Assembly (NCBI RefSeq): GCF_020921035.1
Contig: NC_063157.1
Coordinates: 23,949,015 to 24,013,014 of the forward strand
DNA length: 64,000 nt
Origin: Rhodamnia argentea
Taxonomy: Eukaryota; Streptophyta; Magnoliopsida; Myrtales; Myrtaceae
Direction: 5' to 3'
Shown: positions 23,516 to 34,173 of the stretch, piece after piece
Position numbering within the stretch: the stretch's first letter is position 1
Layout of the letters: every line of letters starts with the position of its first letter
Translations under genes and position numbers: made by a program
Notes under the pieces: model-generated
Database searches by the model: none
What the model saw: only the letters and a program-made list of their open reading frames with translations
Told to the model about the DNA's origin: nothing

Positions 23516-25414
23516 ATGGGGATGGATTCAAGCACCATTCAACTTCCACCCACGGAGAGTACTGAATTGGAGGAGTACCCACCTGTGACCTCCTCGAGGA
23601 TCAAGCTGAGGGATGGGAGATTCCTGGCCTACACCGAGAGGGGTGTCCCCAAGAGCAGATCCAATTACAAGATCATCATCGTCCACGGATTCGGCAGCTC
23701 CAAGGAGATGAATTTCCCGGTGTCCCGAGTACGCGCTTATTCGATCCGTTTCTGTTTCCGCTCTTTTTTTTTTTTTTTTTTAGGTTTGTAATGATCTGAA
23801 TCCGTTGGTTGGGGTGAGCAGAAGTTAGAAATTGTGTATATTTGGGGGAAAAAAGTTTGAAGCTTTGTGTTCAGGGCCACTTGTTCGCATGCGAAGAAGA
23901 TGGAAGCGTCAAAAGGTATTCCATGGGTAATGGGATTTATGTAGATCCTCATCGTTGAAAAAGGAGGCGGATTTAGGATCTGTGAATACACCAGACGGTT
24001 AGGGTTGATAGAGACTCCGAATGAAGGGATTGGTATGGATGATCCAGTAGCGATTGGACTTCATCCGGTTTTACCCTTTCTGCTGCTGAAGAAGTAGGAA
24101 ATTTTATCTCCTTTTGATTTCTGTAGCATGAGGAATGAGCTGTTAAAACTGGTTGTTCAACATGGCAAACTGTCTGTTAAGAGGTTTGCTGACCAAGGCA
24201 ATGACTTAATCGAGGCTGGAGTAATCATTAGTCCTGTAATTGGCAGTCTCCGAGAGAAAGTACTTGAGAGACATTTAAGAAGAGAGTAGTCGATTTACAT
24301 GTATTTTATGCCCAAATTCAGAATCTTTGGTCCTTGTTTTGCAGGAACTCATAGAAAAGTTGGGCATATATATAGTACTTTATGATCGAGCTGGTTATGG
24401 TGACAGCGACATGAACTCGAAGCGTACTGTAAAGAGTGAAGCCCTTGATATCCAAGAGCTTGCTGAATGGTTGCAGTTGGGGTCCAAATTTTATGTGATT
24501 GGTGTCTCAATGGGATCATATCCCACATGGAGTTGCCTCAAGTATATACCGGACAGGTAGCATCGTCCTTGCTGACACTTAAAATTCGCCTGTCTTGGTT
24601 GCATGTTATTTGTTCTTGGATAAATCATGCTTAGTGTGACTTAACTCCATGAAAAATTTTAGAAAGTCGTCTGTTCTTACCTGAGCTTTCTCCTTGCAGG
24701 TTAGCTGGTGTGGCCTTAGTGGTCCCAACAGTCAACTATCGTTGGCCTTCTCTTCCTGAGAGTCTGACAAAGCCCGACTACAGAAAGAAGCTTATCCGGT
24801 GGGCACTCCGGATCGCAAGCCATGCCCCTGGATTGCTTCAGTGGTGGGTGACTCAAAAATGGCACCCTTCAGATGGAGACCCAACCCTTTTCAACCAACG
24901 AGACATCGAAGTCCTGAAGACGACGCCAGGCTTCCCCATGTTCACCCCGGTAACTATCAATTTACCTGCACATGATGTGATACAAAAGCCTACGTTGTTA
25001 ATCATATGTATTCCTAGGTTAGTTACATACTTGCAGATGAGCTTTTTGCAAGTTTTTGACAATGTCAATGTATCTTCTCACTAACAGGAGAATTTACGAC
25101 GACGAAGAGTATTCGAAACTCTCAGAAGCGACTTTAAAGTAGGTTTTGGCAAATGGGAATTTGACCCCATGGATCTAAGCGATCCATTTCCAAAAGGCGA
25201 AAGCGCTGTACACATTTGGCAAGGGTGTGAAGATAAGGTCGTGCCTTTTCAGCTTCAAAGATTTGTTTCAGGAAAGTTGCCCTGGATAAAGTATCACGAA
25301 ATTCCTGATGGAGGGCATTTGCTTGTGCATTACACTGGTGTATGTGACGCCATTGTGAATGCTCTTTTGCTGGGGGAAGAATCTCTTTTGCTTGGAGAAG
25401 AACCGGTTTCATGA
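23516..25414 (+). CDS. Alpha/beta hydrolase (paralogue B)
   Basis: Four exons: 23516-23728, 24345-24556, 24700-24949 and 25088-25414, giving 333 residues with Met-Gly-Met at the start. Exon boundaries and phases are the same as paralogue A, and exon 2 is identical in length (212 nt). Triad: Ser126 in GVSMG, Asp274 (GCEDK), His302 (DGGH). All introns use GT-AG. Upstream of the first ATG the frame stays open through a hydrophobic stretch (LSLLLGFFLV) that would match the anchor of paralogue A, but it contains no ATG. So either an upstream exon supplies the start or the anchor is lost. The C-terminus has a duplicated LLLGEE. Substrate unknown. Confidence 0.88.
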
Positions 25415-27469
25415 CAAGGTGGTCATGTTTGTACATTATTCATGACACCAATAACCTCTGTGATTCAAATTGCTCATTTGGTAAAGTAAATTGGTTGCAG
25501 AATGTCTTGCTGATCATATTTTTTTTTACCAGATGTAGTTTGTGATTAACAGGGTTCTGACCTGCATTTGGCTAATTTACAGTTTCTTTCGATATCTTTC
25601 CGTTATTAGACAGCAGATTCATCTCTTCTTGTAAGTACTGGCTCTGCGCTATTAACTTTGGCGGTTGTTCCATATCCTGAAGTTTGTAAGCATTTTACTC
25701 TGGTGCTTATGCATAAACACTTAGGAAATACTATGCCACTGTACTTCTTCTTGGTTATTATTGATCGAGTGATCATGAAGAGAGGATGACTGTGCACTGA
25801 GTGATTTAGGTAGAGACTTAGTTTGAAAGTACAAGCTAACCCAGGGTGAGAACCGAAAATGCACCAATCATACCGCCCAAAATTTCCTACTGCAGCAGAA
25901 GCAGCTTCAACTGGAGGACATTTCCTCTCTTTAACAGTTGTTTAGTACTTAAATGAGGCGACAGGACGAAGTAAAGCATTGCGACGCAACTACCGAGTTG
26001 AACCACACAAGCTTCCACCACGAAAACTGACCGTAGAGATCAAAATATGGGAAGCAAAACTGCCCAGTAATCCTACTGAACAAGCCTTTGCAGAGAGCAA
26101 GCCAGTGGAATACTCGGATATAATCTGACCTTGGAGATCAAGATTCCTGAATTATCATCTAAATCAAACAGAGATGCTTACTTGACCACCCAGATTTCAA
26201 CCGAATTACGAATGCTAGTACACATTCTGTTGTAGCAGAAACGGTAGGGGTTTCAGACCGTCGAATGGCGTCGTGTTTTCAAATAACTTACGGCAGTTGC
26301 CCCAGAAAAACTTACGGTGCCGAAAGCATCTTCCCAGTATGTTGGGCTTGCTGCAAGGGTCCTTCATCTTTGCGCAACGCGTGCTTGTTAAAGCGGGCCG
26401 CTCATTTTCGATCACGTTTGCAAGCACGCCGCTCATTTTCGATCACGTTCTTGAAGGCAAATGCGGATGAAAACATAGTCCGGTCCAGACCACACTGATC
26501 GATCTGTGGAAGCACAAAAGGAATGTGACAATGAACACAAGAATGCTGCAAGGAAGCTTTCATTCCACAAGCTGAAATTCGTTTCGACTCTGAAAATTAT
26601 TTGGATGTGGCTTTTGATTGATCAAATAGTGAGTGGGTTCTTCTTTTTCACTCTGGGTTATCTTTCTCTTGTCACTTGTTCTTGGCAAGTTCTGTACTTT
26701 TCCTCTGGAATATGGCTTTTCCTCAACAAAGGACACTGTCGAGGGGACCTATTCATTTGGGTGACGATCCATCCGAATTGTTCTTTTTTTTTTTTATAAA
26801 GAGGGTGAAGCTCTTTCAGATTGACCAATACGATCGACCGCAGACCTCTTGCGCATTGAAGAACGCCTTATCCACCCGAGCCAACGCTCCTTTTGGTGCT
26901 AATAGGCATAACAGAAGTTATTTTGAATTTCTCCGTCGAAAGTTTCCAACTTCATTGATCCGATGGTTGAACTGGTCGAACCCGTCGGCTCACGAATCGG
27001 AGTCAACCGGTTTGATGGGTCCAGATTTGAAAACATAGATGAAAAGTGAGTAGAAAGTGAAGCTTTTCTGAATGAACTAAGTGAGCAGCATCTGACAATC
27101 TCGCTAATTATGTACCATTCCACTTAATTCATTCCGGACCTAAGTAAAGTCCTTAAACTACTTCGTTTGAACTCTAGCACGCAAAATTCATGATATTTCC
27201 TAAGATGAAAGGAAGAAAATTTTTCTCTCTCAACTTAGGAGGTAATGGTGGAAAAGGTAGACTCCACGTCATTTTCGGATATCTACCACCGAGTAGGGTC
27301 GTATAATAGCGTTCTGCGCCCGGGGTGAATCATCGAAGGTTCCACTCCTATTTCGTCGACTAGTGCTTTGCACAATATCTTTGAATCGACTTGTCGCCGA
27401 CGTACCTCTTGTTCAAAGACACTCGCGAGATTGTCAAATGCTACTCTCTCTCTATGCGTGAGCAATTAA
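25415..27469. other. Intergenic region, no recognisable gene
   Basis: 3' flank of hydrolase B, then unique-looking DNA. A 22 bp direct repeat beginning 'gccgctcattttcgatcac' occurs at 26397-26418 and 26428-26449. Small open frames here have no family resemblance that I can see. Confidence 0.4.
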
Positions 27470-28168
27470 GGGCACACATGGCAACACTTCGGTTTCTGAT
27501 TTTTCTGCTCGTGCTATGTAAGTTGATTTTTTATCAAAGAAAAGTGTTTGATAACATGATAAACTTTCTGATTCTCGAATAGAAATTCGTTTGATAACCG
27601 TTGAAAATTTCTACTTCTCAAGTATTATTAACATAAAATCTTCTACAAAAAATTATTATTGGCGACAGAAAAATTTCTATTTCATTTTTAATTTTTCTAA
27701 ATTTCTTTAAAAGATACTTTTGATTATTAAAAAATGTTATTTAAATTTTAAATTAAAAATAATTATTTATTTTTTTGCTTTGGTGGCTAGAGATGGCGAC
27801 TCGATTGGGGGGGTGGTCATGGGGGCGGTTGGGGGTGACCGACAGTGGACAGTGGTAGGTGGTGGGTGGCGGCAACCGACAGAGGTTGGTGCGGGGTAGT
27901 GACGGCGGAGGCATAGCTAGAAGAGAGATGAAAATGAAAAAAGACCGAAGCAAGATACATATTGATGTCGAGAGATTTTTACTTATGAAAGAGAAGTAAC
28001 TTTTTTTAAATTTCTGGAATTAACTCAAAAACAACTTCAAAAGTAGAAATATAATATTGCGTAACCTGGCGAATTTCTACTTCAAATGTTACAATAACAA
28101 ACGGATTTCTACTCCAAAATCAATTCTAGAGAAGAAATTCATTTCCAGAAATGTTACCATGTGCTCCC
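27470..28168. mobile_element. MITE-like element, second copy
   Basis: Left end 'gggcacacatggcaacactt' and right end 'aatgttaccatgtgctccc' match the inverted ends of the 3447-3668 element. The interior has AT-rich shoulders and a G-rich centre (27780-27915) full of GGTGG-type phrases. About 700 bp, no intact coding region. From 28169 to 28936 I see no gene. Confidence 0.65.
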
Positions 28169-28936
28169 CAACTTGCCAATGTTCCTCGCTAGAGGATGAA
28201 TTGTGTCCTTCTCGTGTTTAAGGGGAGAAGGTAAAGACATGCCTTTTCTTTCCCCCACGAGACATTACTAAGAAGTTGGAAATTATCCCAACCTAGTTAG
28301 TTGGGGTGTCGGAGACAGGTTCCGTGAAGAATTATATCCGTGAATGGAAATTCACTGAAGTTAAATCCTTGTTAGATCGTGAATGTTGTAGCGATAGAGT
28401 TGAATGAAAAAACTTCTCCTTGCTAAGAAGAAGATGCGGGTTCGGTTCTTGCTATCCTCCCGGGTTAAAGTAACGTAGTTAATGGTAAATGGCTCACATA
28501 ATTAACGGTAATAATACAGTGAATGGCTTCATCTCAAAAGGAAAAGAAGTATAATTTAATTTCTCGTTTTTGTTACGAAAGTCAAATCCATCGTGGCGAT
28601 GTTCGGAGCATCGCGAGCTACCAGCTCTCTCGGCTGCCCTCGAAATTGGGAAATTTGAAATGACTGAGAAGCACAAGGACATAAATCTTAGACCTTTGGA
28701 AGGTTGGTGTAATTATTTTTTTTTTTGGGGACAGATGAGGTTAGTGTAATTAAAGGTGGCGTAAATCGACACTTTTCTTTTGGACAAAAAAAAAAAAAAC
28801 GACAGTTTTCTATTTTGAACATGAGATTTTCTTCGTTAAATTTATGCGACATTTCAAGGCTCTTATTAAAATGAATTTCACAAAAAGGAGTTAAGTTAAC
28901 GATCTTAAATGCACAATATATATGCAGCGAATGTTA

Positions 28937-29779
28937 GGGCGTGCATGGCAACACTTCTACTTCGTAAATCAACTTCTAGTGAGAAACCGATTTTTTTACT
29001 TCTCTTGAGAAGCAGGAGCTGAATTTTCTACTTATACTCCAGGAGTTATTTTTTATCGGAGAAATTCGTTCGGTAACGGTTAAAAATTTCTACTTCCGAA
29101 ATATTATTAACACAAAATATTCTGTGAAAAATTATTATCAGCAACCAAAAAACTTCTCCTTTATTTTTGAACTTTTTAAATTTCCTTAAAAATAATGTTT
29201 ATTATTAAAATATTATTTACTTTTCAAAAAATAAAAAAATATTATTTATTTTTTACTCCGGCGACGGTGGCCGGCGCCGTGGTCTATAGTTGGTGGCGAT
29301 TGCGGTTGCGGTTGACGAAGGTTGGTAGTGGGTGGTGGTAGGTGGTCGGCGGTTGGTGGCGGAGGTGGTCCGCAATCGCGGGCGGCAATAGGCGGAGGCC
29401 GGCGAAGGTTGGCTAACGAGGACGATTGGCGGGTGGCGGTGGTCGTGAGCGGCGGCCGATGGAGGTCGGGGATGGGCGGCGACCAGCAACAGTCCGCGGT
29501 GATGGAGGTTGGCGGAAGTGGGTATGATAGAAAAGAGGGTAAGAGCGTAATAAATAAAGGGTGAGGCAATAATCACTTTTTGAATTGGAGAAGCTATTTT
29601 TTTTAATTTTTCAAATTGAGGAAAAAATAATTTCAGAAGTGAAAAATGCTTTTAGAAATAAAATTTTTTACCAAACGAATTCTTACTTTAAAAATTATAT
29701 TATCAAATAAGTTTTTACTTTGGAAGCACTTCAAAAACAGAAATCCATTTTTCGTAAGTGTCGTCATATCATGCGCCCC
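28937..29779. mobile_element. MITE-like element, third copy
   Basis: Left end 'gggcgtgcatggcaacactt' follows tta; right end 'catgcgcccc' is followed by atta, consistent with a short TTA-like target duplication. The interior matches the 27470 copy, including the AT shoulders, while the GC-rich centre (29258-29520, GGTGG/GGCGG-rich) is longer and different in detail. Total about 840 bp. The centre gives long accidental Pro/Arg-rich frames on the minus strand. Confidence 0.65.
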
Positions 29780-29869
29780 ATTAAAGAACGCTGGGTCACT
29801 TCTTTGACTGCTTTCCACTCTCTCTCTTTTTATTTATTTTATTTATCTACTTTTTATGTTTTTTAGCGG

Positions 29870-30101
29870 AGACAAATACGGCAATGTCTTCTTGTTTCGT
29901 GTCAACGCGCAGCATTTCCACGAAAGGAAGCCAGCGGCCGAAGCTCGATCGGTGACGCCGCGACGACGAAATTCGCCGACCACGAACCCCGAACTCCGAT
30001 TCGGCGCCCCACCCCCGCGACCGTGCTCGATCGCCGCCACTTTCTAGATCTCTCGCCCTCCTCCCGTCGCGTCGGTTCTCGGATAATTCTTTTTTTATCA
30101 G
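29870..30101 (+). other. Probable 5' leader exon of the following gene
   Basis: A GC-rich block rises abruptly out of AT-rich DNA and ends at CAG followed by GTATTT (30099-30104), a good splice donor. It lies about 1 kb upstream of the first coding exon of the 1.2k-residue gene, as expected for a 5' UTR exon followed by a leader intron. 'cctagggttt' near 30162 is a telobox-like motif. Transcription start is not determinable. Confidence 0.4.
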
Positions 30102-30986
30102 GTATTTCCCGCCATTATGCTCCGCGAAACCTAAAGCATTTCTTGTTTTCCCCCTCCGCCCTAGGGTTTAAGCGCATTTCAAGCGTTCGATTTTTCATCT
30201 TTGGGAAGGAGCTGATTTGATTTTTTGGTGGGTCTTATCCCCGTCACTCGCTTAATTCGTTTGGCGACTGAGCAGAATTCAGGTAATTCGAATGAAGTCC
30301 GGATAAATTTAGCAATTTTGGTTCGATTTGATGTCTTGGTCGTGGCTTTGTGATCGAGGCAAGTTTGCTCCTGCGATCGACTGGGGTCTTGTTGTTGGAG
30401 GAGTGGTGGCTTGGTGAGATCACCTGCTGACGAGCCGTCATCGCTCATTTCGTGGCTTCTTGTTGCGTTGTAGTATGATTGCGTATTGGTAGAGTCCACA
30501 AGCATATGCTTACCTTGCTCCGATGAGAACTTGTAGGCATTTGTGGGCACTGCGCTTTTTTTAGAATGACCGACCTTTTCTGATCTTGAGAAGATTATAA
30601 ATTTGCTGGGGTTTGTATTGATTCAAAAAGTTTTGTGGGTCGGTTATCAAAATGGTGACTCAACAGAAAAGTGATGCCCAGAACCTCCTTGTTACAAAAA
30701 AGGAAAGAACCTCTCCTTGTTACCAAAAGAGGGACATTGTTCATGGGCTAGGCAAGACTAGTTATTCTCTGTCCAAAATTAAAAACTAAGCTAATCGTTC
30801 TGAGGAGCATCGGTAGAGTCTACCTTCCTATTCTTCACCCTGTCCTCCTGAAGGCATTTTATGGTCTTATCCTAGCTTTCTCATCCACCATTGGGGCAAT
30901 GTTGATAATTTTTGTCATTTTTCTGGTACAAGTGGTTTTTTATTTTTATTTTTCTGATGTACGAGTGCCATATGATTATCTTAACA

Positions 30987-31050
30987 GCTTTTTGGGGATC
31001 TGGAAATGCCAGGGAATTAAGAAACTCAAGTAGAATCTGAATTCAGCAAG
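30987..31050 (+). other. Possible vestige of the usual first coding exon
   Basis: Preceded by an acceptor-like 'cttaacag'. It contains ATGCCAGGGAAT (31006-31017), close to the start I recall for relatives (Met-Ala-Gly-Asn), but is followed immediately by TAA (31018-31020) and is much shorter than the roughly 45-codon exon expected. It is followed by a donor-like GGTACT. This is inference from memory of the family. Confidence 0.3.
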
Positions 31051-31106
31051 GATAGGTACTATGATGTGACGAGTTAAGCAGCTGTTTGACAGGCAGCAAG
31101 TGCACT

Positions 31107-34100
31107 ATGTTAGGTCCTGGCAATAATTCTGGCAAGTGCAGTAATACGTCTTCATTGGAAGTGCCTCCCTTGCCCCAATGTTTGTCACTTGAGCCAATTA
31201 CATTAGGCAATCAGAAACATGTACGATCGGGAGAGATCAGGAGGGTCCTTGCTTTCCCTCTTGGCAGTACATCAGAGGGGCATTCATTCGGAGTGAACCA
31301 GCCTAAGCCTTCTGCTGTCATGGCAACCAAGGAGCTAAAGCATATCAAAGAAAGTGTTGAAGATGCCTCGAGAAAAGCAAAGTAATGGTTCTTTCACGTC
31401 CTGCAAAGATCTTGTTTATTGCCCTACTTCTCATTCAGGTTATTCTGTGTAGTGGGAGCTCTATTTAAATGACTGGATTGCACTTTTTTGAGAAAGGCAC
31501 AATTTGGAAATTGGTGGGAAAATTTCTCTTAATTTACTTCAGTGCATACTTTGGCGGTTAGGGAATGTGGTATAGCCATCCATGAGTCCTAGCAATCCTT
31601 GGAAATAGCCCATGAAGTTGAGCCGAAGACATGTCGTTGTGGTGCTTGGCTTGTTTTCTTGGCAGTTATGGGTTGAACCACTCTGAAGATGTTTGTGACA
31701 TTCACTTAATATTTGTGAGGATGTCTGTTTATTACCCTATCACGGTTGGATAAAGCTTTTTGATATCTGGTTCATGTGATGCTTTACCCCAGCTTTCTAT
31801 AATGTCTTATCTATTATATTGAGAACCAAATCTAGGTTGATTGTTTGTCATCATCCAAATTACTACGTGTCCATTGAATATTTGGTATCTTTTTATCAGG
31901 GACAGAGCAAAGATGTTCCGGGAGTCCATCTTTAAGCTGGAAAAGTACAGGGAGAACCTGAGCTCAAAGAAGCGACAAAGGACTGATATCTTATCCATTG
32001 AGAGGTCTGGGGTTGACCTGGAAAAGGTGAAAAGTCAACTTCGTGGAAGCCCTCGTGACATGGTCAATGCGAGGCTAGAGCAGAGGCCGAAAAATGTTGG
32101 ATTGGTTAAGCGTGTCCGTACTTCAGTGGCAGATATGCGGGTTCGTATCCAAGGCTTGTTTCCATTTCTGGTCTATAGTTATTCAGTTCTTTTGGAAATT
32201 TTTATCCCCTGCTTTTGTTGCGTGTTTTCTAAGGTATTGCTTGGTTTTAGATTACTAGTTGGTCATGCTTTTATCTTCTGCTCAATTTTATTTGGTTTTT
32301 CTTGGATGTATTTCTGGGTGAGGTATATTTTCTAGTTTTTGTCCTTTGAAGGGATAACCTGTATGATTTCCTGGTTAGAATCTGTATCACCCAGATACTT
32401 ATGCACTGCTTAGGTGTAGATAAATTGAGAGTTATCTTGTATCCGCTGGTTCAATGATTGTTATTGTAGATATTTCAGTCCTAGTTGGAAAACCTGAAGA
32501 TTACATGTAATTGCTGAAGCCATTTCACCTATGAATTCATAAGAAACCTTTCATCTTCTTTTCTCATTTGAAAGTTTTCTACGGATTTGGTAGAAGCTCC
32601 AAAGAAAAGCATGAAATTACTGACAGCCTGTTGATGCTGGACAAAAATGTTCGACCGCAGCTTTATTCAAAGTGTGCTATATAAGGTTTAAAACATGCAA
32701 TGCTGTCATGTAACGACATGCATATTAACACACTCGAGTCCTTAATACGAATTGCCCCCTATGGATGATATATTTATATGCCAACTTGCACTGTTTTTGA
32801 TAGATTTCTGTGATATGAGTCATCATAATTGCCTTGTCTCGCGAACTTCTTGTTTATCTTTTGGCGTTCATGATAATTGTTATTTTAAATATCTGTTTAT
32901 GATGCAGTACCTACATCTGAGAGATCAGTTCAATATTTTCCATTGCACACTAATGTTGTTTAGCTCTTCATGTTATTAGGCTGATACCAAGTCCATTTCT
33001 GCCTCGAGGCAGCCGGCACTTATGGAAAGAAATGAAGAAAAGGTCCAGGTTGGTAATGGTCTTTTAGTTCGAAGTGAAGAAAAGATCCGCCGGGTGGCTG
33101 CTCCAGGTGAGAGTTGGGAGAGGAAAATTAAGAGGAAGCGATCTGTAAGTGCTGTAGGCAACAGAACTGTAAATGGTGATGGAGATCCAAAGCAAGTTAT
33201 GCAGTCTAAACTGCCTGCTGATTCCAAGTTGCAATCTGGTGATGGTCACATTTTCAGGTAATCTTGTATGTCTATCATGTTGATGTGAATATCTGCATTC
33301 TAAGAAGTCTGCTGTGTAATTTATGTCTGATTGAGCTGTAGAGTCATTTCCTTTTTCTTGTTGATTGTGGACATTTTGAACTCATTAGGGATCAGATAGC
33401 CTTTCATTTTTTCTTGTCTCCTTCCTTTGACTCAACTGTATTATTCACTCTAGATTCTCTTATACTCGCATGTCCCGTATGCAGAATTTCTCTATTGGTT
33501 ATTGCGAAAGTAATTTAATGGGCAGCTGGGATGGGTAATAAACGATATGGTGGATTTGTTTCTTTGTTGGAAGAATATTTTTGTTTTACGGGTCTGAGTG
33601 GTTTTTTTCTTTTTCCAATATGGCTGATGAATCTTACTGTGTACAATGTTGGGGTTTCTAACCATTAGTAGAGTCTGGTCCCTGGGCAACATTCAATTAG
33701 CTGCCGCTAAGGAACTGTCAATTTTAGAAGGCAAGCTATTGAGATTTTGAGATACCTTCCTAATGGAAGTTTTCCTTGATTGATAGCTGCCCTTTGGCCA
33801 GTGTAATTGATAGCTGTCGTATATACGTGGCTCGTGATATTCACCCAATTGACATTTGAATGGTAATAAAATGAAGTAGTTGCTCACTTTTTTAATTTTA
33901 GTCTTGAAAATGGTTCGTGAGGCTAGGGCTAATTGAACACAAGTGCATAAGAAAGGTCGCCGCACAAGAAAAGGAGGGGCAAGGAAGCCCTTATATGCAT
34001 GGTTCGCCATTCAGCATAGCATCTGTAAAATGCGTGCGAAACAATTATGTGTTAGATGATTAGTAGCTGAGGAAAATCTCTTGCATATATAAATACTTGT

Positions 34101-34126
34101 CACCTGAATCACTTCATTTGTACTAT

Positions 34127-34173
<47 letters not shown>

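Noticed and set aside
29246..29576. Pro/Arg-rich open frames of about 107 codons
   Set aside because: They arise from the GGTGG/GGCGG-rich centre of a MITE-like element.
30652..30790. Short open frame with ATG upstream of the large gene
   Set aside because: It does not match the N-terminus of the family and stops after about 45 codons; likely leader-intron sequence.
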